Assembly: GCA_905221605.1 (NCBI GenBank)
Contig: CAJNDS010000113.1
Coordinates: forward strand, 334,174 to 398,173
Origin: Symbiodinium natans
Lineage: Eukaryota; Sar; Dinophyceae; Suessiales; Symbiodiniaceae
Direction of reading: 5' to 3'
Length of the DNA: 64,000 nt
The translations under genes were made by a program, and so were the position numbers. Below, one piece after another: positions 1 to 9,620 of this stretch. The notes beneath the pieces are model-generated. The model ran no database searches. It was not told where the DNA came from and saw nothing but the letters and a program-made list of their open reading frames with translations. Each line of letters starts with the position of its first letter. Position 1 is the stretch's first letter.

Positions 1-46
1 GGGTTTAGGGTTTAAGGTTTAGGGTTTAGGGTTTAGGGTTTAGGGT
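1..46. repeat. Interstitial telomere array at the window edge
   Basis: Six near-perfect TTTAGGG units with one variant (TTTAAGG). It joins directly to unique sequence at 47, so the edge is not evidence of a chromosome end; identical arrays recur throughout the window. Confidence 0.95.
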
Positions 47-296
47 TCATAATTTGGGCCTCCTTACATTTCTGATCTTGTCTTAACACACATGCATACA
101 TGCACACGTCGTCGCAAGCTGCTCTTGCCGTCTCAGGGCTAGTAAGGCAATGAGCCTTGGAGAAAATATTTCGTGCCTCCGACTCATCGTCGCTGTAGCT
201 GTCCTCAGAGCAGTCACTGGCTCTCTGTAGAGAAGGGAATTCTGTACAATACACCCTCCAAAGAAGTCTAATCCCTATTTCACGAAACCCAAGCAA
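33..296 (-). CDS. Possible acidic exon, unrecognised
   Basis: The minus strand is open across this island. The best part reads SDCSEDSYSDDESEAR at about 170-225, after a CTCTACAG acceptor-like sequence, and could end at a GC donor (GAG|GCACGA). The flanks translate as telomere repeat and are not coding. A short serine/acidic patch like this is common in linkers, so no function is proposed. Confidence 0.25.
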   Translation of the reverse strand: MLGFREIGIRLLWRVYCTEFPSLQRASDCSEDSYSDDESEARNIFSKAHCLTSPETARAACDDVCMYACVLRQDQKCKEAQIMNPKP

Positions 297-631
297 GTGT
301 TTAGGGTCTAGGGGTTTCCACCCTAACCTCTCAATCTCAACCCCAAACCTGAACCCCCTTTTGCCAAAAAAACAAAAAACAAAAGTACCTCCGCAGCAAT
401 TTTTTTTGTTTCTGTACGCAGCCCCCTGCTTACCAGCCTGCAGCGCTTAGGGTTCGAGTGGAAGGGTTCATGGTTTAGGGGTTAGGGCTCAAGGTTAGGG
501 TTGAGGTTACAATCGGGTTAAATGACAATACGCCCTAACCCTAAACCCTACAATTCCCTAAACCCTACAACCCCGAAACCCTACACCCTAAACCCTAACC
601 CTAAACCCCAGAACCCTATACAGCCCTGAAG

Positions 632-745
632 ACTGATTCGCAAAGCCAAGGCGCCCGATCGCTGTAGGACTTCTCAGACCGATTCGGACTCGGCTCCTTC
701 GGTCGTCGATCCAGCAGAGCCCTGGCAGAAGCTCGCGGTCAAGGG
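632..745 (+). CDS. Exon of an unrecognised plus-strand protein
   Basis: Open plus-strand island between two telomeric stretches, with an acceptor-like CTGAAG at its start. It begins LIRKAKAPDRCR and continues with TDSDSAPSVVDPAEPWQKLA. The likely donor is GC (AAGGG|GCGTTTAGGG), so the intron would begin at the edge of the telomeric repeat. No family recognised. It is the first of a run of plus-strand exons that continues to about 6.07 kb; whether they form one gene is not provable from sequence alone. Confidence 0.45.
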
Positions 746-1003
746 GCGTTTAGGGACTAGGGTTTGGGGTTTGGGGTTTAGGGTTTGGGGTTTGAGGTGT
801 AAGGTTTCAGGGCTTAAAGTTTAGGGTTTATAGTATATAGCGTTTAGGGTTTAAAAATTTGGGTTTAGGGTTGAAAAAATTGGGTTTAGGGTTTAGGTTG
901 GCGGTTGGTTGGTTCGAAGTTCCGATAGGACAGGCTTGTGGGCTCAAGCCAGATGCGTAAGCTTGCAGGAGCCCAAGGTGTGAGGGCAGCATGCCAGCAC
1001 TGC

Positions 1004-1080
1004 CCTAAACCCTAAACCCTAAACCCTAAACCCTAAACCCTAAACCCTAAACCCTAAACCCTAAACCCTAAACCCTAAAC
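1004..1080. repeat. C-rich telomere array
   Basis: Uninterrupted CCCTAAA units, apparently within an intron between the exons at 632-745 and 1111-1183. Confidence 0.9.
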
Positions 1081-1110
1081 GCCCTAAACCCTAAACCCCA
1101 ACCTGCAGCG

Positions 1111-1317
1111 TTCTGCGGGGAGTCCCAACCTGTGCTGAGACACAAACTGTGCGCTGCTGAGCTTCTGCTGCCCATTCTCAATGGTAGACGCCATGGCTCG
1201 GGAGAAACCTGAATCAGAGGCGCCACAGGTGGCCGACTGCTGTCACCGCTGATAACGGAGACCTTCGAGCTTATGCGGAGCATCTGGGGTCAAGAGGTTA
1301 TCTGGAGCCGTCAAAGG
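1111..1317 (+). CDS. Two exons joined by a 45-nt GT-AG intron
   Basis: The first exon (1111-1183) reads FCGESQPVLRHKLCAAELLL. It ends AATG|GTAGAC; the intron 1184-1228 ends GCCACAG; the second exon (1229 to about 1317) continues in the same phase as GGRLLSPLITETFELMRSIW. The unspliced frame meets a stop within the intron, so the join is supported by phase. The joined peptide is leucine-rich and helix-like. No family recognised. Confidence 0.6.
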
Positions 1318-1452
1318 GGCACAGAATGTCAGTGTTTGGTCTGCATGGCTTAAAGTTAGTGTGCCCCCCCTGCCCCCGGGGGCACTTTGGGGGTTCAGAA
1401 GGCGTCAGAAAAAGAAAGGAGCTCAGAATGCTTTCTTCTTCATTTTTTTCAG

Positions 1453-1560
1453 AAGAATCTCAGAAGGATAGCCCTGCTCAGGACTCAGACCTTTGGTCTC
1501 TCAGGCTCAGTTCCGAAGCGATTTCTAGACAACAACTCCATTCAACAGCCTCGCTGAAAT
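1453..1560 (+). CDS. Weak exon candidate
   Basis: A pyrimidine-rich acceptor (CTTCATTTTTTTCAG) precedes an open frame reading EESQKDSPAQDSDLWSLR. The downstream 60 bp contain a degenerate direct repeat (CGAATGTTG..TTCTCACAATTCCGG against CGGATGTT..TTCACAATTACGG) that looks mobile-element derived, so this may be element sequence. Confidence 0.25.
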
Positions 1561-1679
1561 TTTGCATCGCCCGAATGTTGCTTTCTCACAATTCCGGGGG
1601 ACCTCCTCAAATAGATCCCGCTGAATAATTTTCGGATGTTTTTTCACAATTACGGTGGACCGCACTAATCAGGATACAA

Positions 1680-2500
1680 CATTAAAGTTTAGGGTTTAAG
1701 GGTCTAGGGTTTATAGGCTTTGTGGGGTTTATAGGGCGTCTAGGATTTACAGCGTGTCTAGGCTTGTAGGGCTTATCATATGGGGTTTATCGGGTTTATA
1801 GGTCTAGGGTCTAAACGCTTAAGAAGCCTTTATATACCCAAAACCCTAACCCCCCCAAACAAAAAAATGCCCTTTACACACCCCCAAACGCTAAACCGGC
1901 CCTATAAGCCCTGAACTCCCGAAGTCCCAGGCCCTTAACTAGACCTGGGAGTAAGCTAGGAATAAAAAGGGTACCCTTTTTGGTTTTAAGGGGACTACAA
2001 GGGAACCCCAACCCTAAAAAAAAAGACCGCCTAAACCCTAAACCCTCAACCCTCAACCCTAAACCCTAAACCGTGGCCCTACTTAACTTTACTCCCTGCC
2101 AGGGCTTTAGACGCTCAAGGCTCCTTGAGGAGTGTTGGGGTTTGGCTTCCGGCCTCCCCCCTCCCCGCAGCCCATTCGGGGTGTAGGGTTTAGGGTTTAG
2201 GATTTAGGGTTGAGGGTTTAGGGTTTAGGGTCAAGAAGTGTAGGGCTTAGGGTAGTGTGGGTTTCGGATCCAGTTTGGCGTGTGTGTGCTTGAGTTTCAG
2301 GCTACAGGGGCGGCAGGGGCGTCAGTCTGCAGGGACACCCTACACCACTAGAACCCCTCGGCCTTGAACGCTATAAGTTGAGGGTGCAGAGTTTGGAGAC
2401 TCTTCCACAACCCCTCTAACTTGTGCACGCTACACATTACCCGAAAATCTTCGAAGCCCTGCTGGACAAACTAAAACTCAAACTAAACCCCAAACTCTAA
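1680..2500. other. Intronic or intergenic stretch of decayed telomere repeat
   Basis: Mutated TTTAGGG/CCCTAAA units with single-base changes and some plain sequence. No convincing exon; 2264-2340 is G-rich unique sequence without a clear frame. Confidence 0.6.
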
Positions 2501-2507
2501 AGCACAG

Positions 2508-2592
2508 AAACTCTGGAAGTTGTTCGTCGCCTGGAGTTCTCATTGCCCGGGGAGCCTGAGAAATGTCGCTTTGCGGAAAATAATAGCTTCAG
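2508..2592 (+). CDS. Exon, unrecognised
   Basis: After the acceptor GCACAG the plus strand reads TLEVVRRLEFSLPGEPEKCR then FAENNSF, running into telomere repeat. Codon use and charge pattern are protein-like. Family unknown. Confidence 0.5.
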
Positions 2593-2940
2593 GGTTTAGG
2601 GTTTAGCTTTTCGGGTTTAAGGCTTGGGGTTTGGAAAGCCTCAGGCGGGCCCAAGGGTTTAGGGTTTCGGGTTTAGGGTTTAGGGTTTAGGGTTTAGGGT
2701 TTAGGGTGCCAAAAGTAGAGGTTGCAGAACCATGGGCCACTGGCTGTTCAGGAAAGCTGCAGAGGTTCAGGCGGTTCAGGCAACACCCTGAATCCTTCCA
2801 CTTCGCGAGCCGCAGGGTTTTAGGGTTTTAGGGTTTTAGGGTTTTAGGGTTTTAGGGTATACCTTAACTAAGCTAACCCTCAACCCTAAACCTTAAACTA
2901 TCCGAAGTACACATAATTCATAACTGTTCTTTGTAAACAG

Positions 2941-3009
2941 GGTGCGATGACGAAGCATCAGGATAATTTGGGGTATCCAGAAAACCTCCAGATAAACCAG
3001 TACCGATGA
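2941..3009 (+). CDS. Short exon with an in-frame stop
   Basis: The acceptor TTTGTAAACAG is followed by GAMTKHQDNLGYPENLQINQ and then Y, R and TGA. It could be a terminal exon, or end at a donor just before the stop. Upstream is a plausible polypyrimidine tract. Confidence 0.4.
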   Translation, partial: GAMTKHQDNLGYPENLQINQYR

Positions 3010-3429
3010 GCCCCGATCCGCATCCCAACCCCAGAATGTCGGGGTTTAGGCTTTAGGGTTTAGGGTTTAGGTTGTAGGGGGCCATGCAAACTAGAAAGGG
3101 CATCATGGCTAGCTGACATGGGATTAGGGGGCGGGGAGTGGGGGTGGGCGGGGGGGGGGGGGGGCAAGGTTGGTTTTCATTCATCTAGTTGAGCTCCTGT
3201 GTTACGTTCAGGGTTTAGGGGTTGGGGCTCTTAACCCTAAACCCTAAACCCTAGGCCAACTCTCTGTTTGTGAGGTTTTGGGGCAGAGGCGCCCAGTCTT
3301 CAATCCTTCGATCCGACCCCCCCGGCTTCCGGGTGCCTAAGCTGCTGAGTACCCTTTGGCGAAAAAAGGGTTTAGGGTTTAGGGTTTAGGGTTTAGGGTT
3401 TAGGGTTTAGGGTATTTAAACCCTTGAGT

Positions 3430-3583
3430 TATGGTAATGGTAATGATTATATAGAAGCCCGAAAGGTTCAAGGTTCTCTAATCAACGACTCAGTACAGCA
3501 GAATAAGGAAACCAGGATACTTACGGACGAAAACCCGAACACAGCGAAGGACAGTACTGGCAAAACTGCTGGGTTCACTTCAG
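3430..3583 (+). CDS. Hydrophilic exon, unrecognised
   Basis: About 50 open codons that stop only in telomere repeat. It starts YGNGNDYIEARKVQGSLIND and ends near NPNTAKDSTGKTAGFTS. The composition (N, T, K, D) suggests a disordered region. The smaller open pieces at 3640-3690 (MKAAEATHRG) and 3705-3755 may be further exons. Confidence 0.5.
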
Positions 3584-4170
3584 GGTTTAGGGTTTAGGGT
3601 TTAGGGTTTAGGGTTTAGGGTTTAGGGTTTAGGGTTTAGACGAAACCCTCAGCATGAAAGCGGCTGAGGCCACGCATCGTGGTTGAATCGACTGTTTGCA
3701 AGCAAAGTCGAGTAGATTTTCTGGTTTGTTCTGCAAAAAGCTCTACTTATTGTGAATGAGTCCCTGCTTTCTGTAAACGGCGGTCAAGATAGGCAAAGGC
3801 AACCCTAAACCCTAAAAACCCTAAACCCCCTGGTTTTGGGGCTCAGGGTTTTAAGGGAAGTTCTCAAATGCCTCAGGACGGGAAATACAGCATTAAAGAG
3901 GCTACAATATGTACGTACGCACAGGAATATGTTTCCTACATATGTGTCCGTATTTCTTAATCCCTGTTCCCCTAGGAAGAAAAAGGATCCTTTTTGTTCA
4001 TATATTAGAAAGCCCATAACCCAAAAAGTAAAAAGGATCCCTAACACTGATCGAGATTTCGCGTGTGTGTTTATGAAGCCGACTAACTAATTGCTTCTTT
4101 GCAGCAGGCGGGCTGGTACCACCCTAAACCCTAAACCCAAAACCCTAACCCCTGAACCCTGAACCCTGAG

Positions 4171-4260
4171 GACCAATTTCGTCTGCCGTGGTACGGGTGC
4201 GAAGTCGCGCTCGACTCGCACCGTAGCTGCGCCTTCCAGGAACTGCTTGCTCACCCTGAT
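4171..4260 (+). CDS. Exon with GC donor
   Basis: Thirty codons reading DQFRLPWYGCEVALDSHRSC then AFQELLAHPD, entered through CCTGAG| and left through GAT|GCCTTAAACCC, a GC 5' splice site abutting the C-rich telomere array. A good example of an exon bounded directly by telomere repeat. Family unknown. Confidence 0.55.
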
Positions 4261-4322
4261 GCCTTAAACCCTAAACCCCTAAACCCTAAACCCCCAAACC
4301 CCAAACCCCCAAACCCCCAAAC

Positions 4323-4471
4323 CCCAAAACCCTAAAACCCTAAAACCCTAAAACCCTAAAACCCTAAAACCCTAAAACCCTAAAACCCTAAAACCCTAAA
4401 ACCCTAAAACCCTAAAACCCTAAAACCCTAAAACCCTAAAACCCTAAAACCCTAAAACCCTAAAACCCTAA
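4323..4471. repeat. Homogeneous 8-mer variant telomere array (CCCTAAAA)
   Basis: About 18 identical units of CCCTAAAA, one A longer than the canonical unit, next to canonical 7-mers. The uniformity suggests local expansion of one variant. Confidence 0.95.
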
Positions 4472-4559
4472 AGAGTGAGGCTCTTTTAGGCTTTTTTGGG
4501 GGCCCAAGCGCCTTCTTACAGGAGGTTTTTTGGGGGGCAATTTTGAGCCTGAGGGATAG

Positions 4560-4970
4560 AAGTTGGGCTGGGCTAAATTGCCAGACCTGAAGATTGGTAG
4601 CCCAGTAGCCATCTGTTAATAAGGAGACCCTTTTCTGGAAGGGTTTAGGGTTAGGGGCCCGTTAGGGTTTAGGGTTTAGGGTTTAGGGCTTAGGGTTTAG
4701 GGTTTAGGGTTTCTTCCCTATTATACTAACATTCCTTGATAGGGATTTTTGTGCCCCCTTTATTATTCTAGTAAGGACTGTTACTATAAGGGAGAACATA
4801 CCAACGCGTGGGTTGCTTTATAAGGGACACCTTGAACCCCAAAAAGGGGTGACAGGGTACCGCTGGGCTACCAAGTAAGGCTTGTAGGGATTGAGTTGAT
4901 GCTCCAAACGGTGAGAGAGGTCGGGGTGTTCGTGCTTACAAAAAACAAATGGTGTTTCTTTCGTCGCACC
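4560..4970 (+). CDS. Two exons separated by an introner; leucine-rich protein
   Basis: Exon 4560-4596 (KLGWAKLPDLKI) ends ATTG|GTAGCC. After intron 4597-4875, which ends CTACCAAG, exon 4876 to about 4970 continues in phase as VRLVGIELMLQTVREVGVFV then LTKNKWCFFRRT. The joined peptide has an LRR-like rhythm (LPDLKIVRLVGIELM), but too little is present to name a family. The intron is a family II inverted-repeat element carrying nested insertions. Confidence 0.6.
4597..4875 (+). mobile_element. Family II introner with nested family I element and telomere array
   Basis: Ends are GTAGCCCAGTAGCC and CTGGGCTACCAAG, inverted repeats that include the splice dinucleotides. Inside are telomere arrays near 4640-4712 and a family I hairpin element at about 4713-4808 (TATACTAACATTCCTTGATAGGG .. 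and its inverse). Compare the short copy at 45208-45297. Confidence 0.75.
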
Positions 4971-5136
4971 CAAAACCCTGAACCCTAAACCCTAAACCCT
5001 GTTGGGCATGTTCACAAGCAAGCCCAAACCCTTAACCCAACGAGGTTTGAGGGTTGTTTACCAACACAAGGCAGGGGGAAACCCTAAACCCTAAACCCTA
5101 AACCCTAAACCCTTAAACCCTGTTCTAATTCTTCAG

Positions 5137-5206
5137 GCCCCTTTTGTACCTCCGGGAGTCGGCGCGGCTGCTCCTCCTGCTCCTGCTACGCCTCCGTCGG
5201 GCCTGG
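5137..5206 (+). CDS. Alanine/proline-rich exon
   Basis: The acceptor TTCTTCAG is followed by APFVPPGVGAAAPPAPATPP. A related peptide (APVVPPGLGAAEAYP) is encoded at about 18152-18198 in another island. Low complexity, probably a linker. Confidence 0.4.
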
Positions 5207-5552
5207 GGTTTAGGGTTTAGGGTTTAGGGTTTAGGGTTTAGGGCTTAGGGTTTAGGGTTTAGGGTTTAGGGTTTAGGGTTTGGGGTTTGGGGTTTGGGGT
5301 TTGGGGTTTGGGGTTTGGGGTTGGCCCGACAAGCATGACTGTGGAGTTGTTTTAGGGTTTTGGGCTGTTAGGGGTTTAGGGTTTAGGTTTCTAGGTGGAT
5401 TTAGGACGTGCAGGGGCCGGTTGAGACGTCTAGAGTTTCGGGCTTAAGGTTTTCAAGAAAGACACCTTCTGACCCTAGAATCTGAATGACAAGCCCCCAT
5501 GAGCCCTAAACCCTAAACCCTAAACCCTAAACCCCAAACTCCACCCTGGAAG

Positions 5553-5753
5553 CTTGACTCCTTCCATCAAACCTCCTGACAAGCTCGTCCGCGGCCCCCG
5601 CATCGTCCCGAGGGGCGTCAGAGTACTCCACACCTCGGGGTTTAGGGTTCAGGGTTTAGGGTTTAGGGTTTAGGTTTAGAATTTTGGGTTTGAAGTTTTA
5701 GGGTACTCCACACCTCGGTGTGAACATTGGGGCTTGGCTTCTCGGCGTTAAGG
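5553..5753 (+). CDS. Two exons around a telomere-repeat intron flanked by duplicated exon sequence
   Basis: Exon 5553-5622 encodes LTPSIKPPDKLVRGPRIVPR then GVR. Intron 5623-5701 (79 nt) runs GTACTCC...TTTTAG. Exon 5702-5753 continues GTPHLGVNIGAWLLGVK. The 15-bp sequence TACTCCACACCTCGG occurs both at the start of the intron and at the start of the downstream exon, with the telomere units between them. Confidence 0.65.
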
Positions 5754-5794
5754 GTTTTAGGGTTTTTAGGGTTTAGGGTTTAGGGTTTCGGGTT

Positions 5795-5852
5795 TCAAAA
5801 CCCTAAACCCTAAACCCTAAACCCTAAACCCTAAACCCTAAACCCTAAACCC
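5795..5852. repeat. Telomere inversion point
   Basis: G-rich TTTAGGG units (5760-5793) meet C-rich CCCTAAA units head to head. Such junctions can arise from foldback or end-to-end joining of telomeric DNA. Confidence 0.8.
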
Positions 5853-5978
5853 TCTTAAGGGCTATAAGGAGGGATCCCTAGAAGGGACCCTTAATCTCAT
5901 TCCCCTATAAAAAACCTCTAAGGTCCCTAAAAAAGGGTCCCTCCTTTAGTCCCTTGAGGTTTAGGGTCTCGCTTGCAG

Positions 5979-6074
5979 GGTCTAGCTCCTCAAAAAAGCG
6001 ATGGCTGTAGATACGGTTTTGAGGGCTGGGCCCCCAAATTCCAAATCACAAAGAGAATGGAAACATGGGCATGA
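5979..6074 (+). CDS. Possible terminal exon
   Basis: The acceptor GCTTGCAG is followed by GLAPQKSDGCRYGFEGWAPK then FQITKRMETWA and TGA. It could close the plus-strand gene begun upstream. The opposite-strand RRM gene 1 ends a few hundred bases away, which would make the two convergent. Confidence 0.5.
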   Translation, partial: GLAPQKSDGCRYGFEGWAPKFQITKRMETWA

Positions 6075-6520
6075 ACTGGGAAGCCGCTTTCCTAGCGATA
6101 GGGTGCCCCCCCGCCACTCCCCCCTTAAAGGCTAAGTCCAAAACCGAAATCCTAGCAGCCATGTACTGTTTGCAGGGGTAACAGACTTGGCCAAAGGGAC
6201 TAGCTGATCAGGGTGTACCAATTATCCGGAACTAAGAACTTTTAATCGTTGCGGCCGACTCTGCTACAGAATCCTAATCTGACTTAGGGAACATTTCCTA
6301 ATTCAGGGCTTTAATTAGGACGTGAAACATGCTCCAAAATATGATCCCCTTTATCCCAACAATATTCCAAGGGCACCCCTAAACCCTAAAACCCTAAACC
6401 TGAACCCCAAACCCTGCCCCCTTAAACCCTAAAACCTGAACCTTCCACCCTAAACCCGAAACCCGAAACCCTAAACCCTCAACCCTACCATGAGGTAGGG
6501 GGGTGTTGGGGTAGGGGGGG
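6075..6520. other. No clear gene; presumed convergent intergenic stretch
   Basis: Unique sequence to 6375, then decayed telomere units. A possible short exon follows TTTGCAG at about 6175 (VTDLAKGTS). A poly-G run ends near 6530. Confidence 0.5.
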
Positions 6521-6529
6521 GGGGGGGGC

Positions 6530-6589
6530 AGGGTTGTGCGTTCAGCCCGCCGTGAGCGCCGGACTTCGGTAGCTGGACCTGGGCACCGG
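6530..6589 (-). CDS. Probable 3' exon of RRM gene 1
   Basis: Minus strand, after the acceptor CTTCTACAG: GAQVQLPKSGAHGGLNAQPC, in the phase left by the upstream exon's GTAAGT donor. A plus-strand frame is also open here, so the assignment rests on phase and position. Confidence 0.4.
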
Positions 6590-7204
6590 CTGTAGAAGAA
6601 ACTCTCTAGACCCAAACTCTCTAAACCCTAAACCCTAAACCCTAAACCCTAAACTTATAAACCCTAAACCCTAACCCCCAACCCTGAACACCCGAAACCC
6701 CAAAAGCCCTGAACCCTAACAACTCGGAACCCAAAAAACAGCCTAGACCCTAGAAACCAGACGCCCAGTAAACCCTAAACCCTGACACATCCCAAAAGCC
6801 CTAAAAGTCCTAAGCCCTGAGCCCTAAACACTGAAACCTAAGCCCCAAGAATGTACCCTAAGCTTTGGATGTTCCCCTTTAAACTAACAGTCCTTCGCAG
6901 AACTCAAAAAACAACCACCCCTAAACCCTACACCCTGTCAACACGTCTGCCCACAGCCTCAGGGATGTAGAGTTGATAAGGGCTTAGGGTTTTAGGGTTT
7001 AGGGGTTTAGGGGTCAGGGTTTAGGCGTTAGGGCTAAGGACTAATAGGGTTCAGAAACCCTACACCCTGAACCCTAAACCCTAAGCCCTAAACCCTAAAC
7101 CGCCTAAACCGTTTAGGGATTTTGGGCTTGGGGACCACAACCCCTCAAGAGGCCATAAATTCCCAGCCCGAATCTGCAAAGAAATCCCTCAAAACCTCAA
7201 GCCT

Positions 7205-7530
7205 GGCCCTAGAGCCCTAAGAAGCCCCAAGAAGCCCTTAAGAAGCCCTAAGAAGCCCTAAGAAGCCCTTAAGAAGCCCTTAAGAAGCCCTAAGAAGCCC
7301 TAAGAAGCCCTTAAGAAGCCCTAAGAAGCCCTAAGAAGCCACAAAGAAGCCCTAAGAAGCCCTAAGAAGCCCTTTAGAAGCCAACTTAAGAAGCCCTTAA
7401 GAAGCCCTAAGAAGCCCCAAGAAGCCCTAAGAAGCCCTTAAGAAGCCCCAAAGAAGCCCTAAGAAGCCCTTAAGAAGCCCTAAGAAGCCCTTAAGAAGCC
7501 CTTAAGAAGCCCTAAGAAGCCCTAAATCCA
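7205..7530. repeat. AAGAAGCCCTA tandem repeat
   Basis: About 30 copies of a 10-12 bp unit, AAGAAGCCCTA(A). It has telomere-like CCCTAA in the unit but a new AGAAG insertion. It lies in an intron of RRM gene 1. Confidence 0.95.
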
Positions 7531-7539
7531 GAAACTTAC

Positions 7540-7583
7540 GGGCCCCGCCCTTTCTTCTCGGGTGGCTTCGACAGCGTCACCTT
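7540..7583 (-). CDS. RRM gene 1, exon with last RRM strand
   Basis: The acceptor ATCGCGCAG is followed by KVTLSKPPEKKGRG and a canonical donor GTAAGT. In RRM domains the fourth strand ends in a pattern like (K)V.LSKP followed by a basic tail, so this fits just after helix 2 encoded at 9320-9403. Confidence 0.55.
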
Positions 7584-7649
7584 CTGCGCGATGTGTTGAT
7601 TCCCTAAACCTTAAACCCTAAACCCTAAACCCGAAACCCTAAACCGGTC

Positions 7650-7770
7650 GGCGGCCTGAGCCGGGGGGGGCTCTTGAGATGTTCGTCGTGGCTTTGTGGG
7701 TTTGGGGAAGACGTCAGGGGTTAGTGCTCCGCCGGTGAACATGTTGCATATTTGCGTGGGCACTCAGCGC
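7650..7770 (-). CDS. Candidate exon inside RRM gene 1
   Basis: The minus strand is open: PTQICNMFTGGALTPDVFPK then PTKPRRTSQEPPPAQAADRF. It lies between RRM exons but would interrupt the domain if included, so it may be intron sequence, an alternative exon or chance. Confidence 0.3.
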
Positions 7771-7775
7771 ATAAG

Positions 7776-9300
7776 AACCCTAAACCCTAAACCCTAAACC
7801 CTAAACCCTAAACCCTAAACCCTAAACCCGGGTTTTGGGTGCATGGTTTGGCCCGAATTCCTAGACCTAAAATTTAAACCGGAAAAACCTTGTCACAGCT
7901 CCCTACGTCAGACAGACCCGCTTCAAACTCTAGAATTGTGGCCATGACCCTAAACCATTAACACCCAAAATTCGACACTCCAGTCCGAGTAATTGACCGG
8001 ACGTGCCAAGTAGTATCTCAACCTCTAAACCCCTCGAATCTCCTGGAACCTCCTGAAGCCCCTAAACCTCCCAAACCACCGAAATCCCCTGCACACCCTG
8101 ATTCCCTGAACCCCCAAAACCGCCTCAGCCCTGAACCCCCTCAACTCCCGAGCCTTGATAGGGTTTCCCCAAGCATCGGACCTCCAGGGGGGGAGGGAGG
8201 AGGGGAACCAGAAATATTCCACAAGCCTGGAACCCTAGGGTATGGGTTTAGGGATAAAAAGGGTGCCACTTGTTGTTTAAAAAAACCCTAAACCCTAAAC
8301 CCTAAACCCTAAACCCTAAACCCTAAACCCTAAACCCTTGATCAGGGGGCTTACAAGGGAACCTACACCGGGCTTCGGGTTCAGGGTTGGCCTGATTTTC
8401 TGTAGTACAAAGCACTGCAGGTTCTTAGCTTTGGAGTAGACCCTGGAAAAACAAAGTATATACTTTTTAGGTATAAGTAGCTATTATAGGAACCCAGAGC
8501 CAAAAAACGTAGTAAAGTGTAGTACTCCAAAACCCAGGGTTTCAAGGCAGTAGCTCAGATCTACCAATATCCCTTGTGTGTGCGTGTGGGATCGACCCTG
8601 AATTCAGGTCCAGGGGTAGTTCAGGGTTTGGGGCTTAGGGTGAACCCATATCGATAATGAAAGGGCCTTCTGTCAATGAAGCCTTTTCATGAGGCCAGTT
8701 AGAGTAGGATTTGGGGTGTTCCCCCTTATACGAACAGTCCTTAGTAGGGATGATCATGAAACGGGTGACTATAATCCCTACTAAGGACAGTTAGTATAAG
8801 GGGGAAAATCCCAACCCTAAACCCTAAACCGAACCCTAAACTCTAAACCCTAAGGCCTAAACCCTAACAATCCCAAAGTAGGATCCTTAGGAGGAAACTG
8901 GGAGCTATGAGAGATCAGCAAGATCAGACAGTCTCGACACAGTTGCACCACGAGGGGCCGATTGTGTGAGTCGCCCAAATCCCTAAAATTTAAATCCTCA
9001 ACCCCAGAGCCTCAACCCTACACCCCAAGCCTCAACCCTCAACCCCTGACAAAGCCTAAACCCCAAATCCTAAACCCCAAACTCTACACCCGAAACCCCA
9101 AAGCCGCGCGAACCCTAAACCCTAAACCCTAAAGCCCTTCAGTCCAAAGCACTAATTAAGCATTGAAACCCAAAAAGCGCTGGAGGCCCTAATCCTGATA
9201 CGCTGAACCCTAATGAAGCCCTAAACCCTAAACCCTAAACCCTAAACCCTACACCCTAAACCCTAAATAAACCCTAAACCCTGAACCCTAAACCCTAAAC
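7776..9300. other. Large intron of RRM gene 1: telomere arrays and two mobile elements
   Basis: Holds C-rich arrays at 7776-7830 and 8283-8337, a family IX element at about 8430-8535, a family I element at 8711-8876 and decayed telomere repeat at 8985-9305. An open minus-strand piece at 8905-8970 (RLTQSAPRGATVSRLSDLAD) may be an exon. Confidence 0.55.
8711..8876. mobile_element. Family I inverted-repeat element with 8-bp target duplication and nested telomere insert
   Basis: Flanked by AGTAGGAT on both sides (8703-8710 and 8877-8884). The termini are TTGGGGTGTTCCCCC and its inverse. Near the right end, telomere units (8815-8868) are inserted between two copies of AATCCCAA (8807-8814 and 8869-8876). 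Confidence 0.8.
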
Positions 9301-9319
9301 CCTAAGAAGGCGTGGTCTA

Positions 9320-9403
9320 GGAGTTGCACTGGTCCATCTGCCGGATCGCGCTGCTGGCGGCGTCGGCACTGTCGAAGCCCAGGAAGCAGAAGCTTTCCTG
9401 CTC
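9320..9403 (-). CDS. RRM gene 1, exon with RNP1 motif and helix 2
   Basis: The minus strand reads EQESFCFLGFDSADAASSAI then RQMDQCNS. SFCFLGF matches the RNP1 octamer region ([RK]G[FY]-x-F-x-F type) and ADAASSAIRQMD matches RRM helix 2. The acceptor is CGACCAG|. A stop codon follows, so a donor must lie before 9320. Confidence 0.7.
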
Positions 9404-9410
9404 CTGGTCG

Positions 9411-9497
9411 GGTTTAGGGTTTAGGGTTTAGGGTTTAGGGTTTAAGGTTTAGGGTTTAGGGTTTAGGGTTTAGGGTTTAGGGTTTAGGGTTTAGGGT
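9411..9497. repeat. Telomere array between duplicated exon ends
   Basis: G-rich array sitting between two copies of TTCCTGCTCCTGG (9395-9407 and 9592-9604), followed by a family I fragment at about 9512-9570. Confidence 0.9.
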
Positions 9498-9600
9498 CTG
9501 GGGTTTAGGGTTGGGATGTTCCCCCTTCTACTACCAGTCCTTAATTGGGATTCCCTATTCAGGACTGTTCGAAGAAGGAGGAGGAAGAGCCTTCCTGCTC

Positions 9601-9620
9601 CTGGCCGAAGGCCCGGTCTT
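9601..9620 (-). CDS. RRM gene 1, putative 20-nt microexon
   Basis: AAGACCGGGCCTTCGGCCAG, between the acceptor CCGAACAG and a GA-type donor (CCAG|GAGCAG). It would encode EDRAFGQ in the phase needed between the exons at 10758-10852 and 9320-9403. A 27-bp imperfect copy of this exon and its flank (9678-9704) lies across the next telomere array. Confidence 0.45.
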
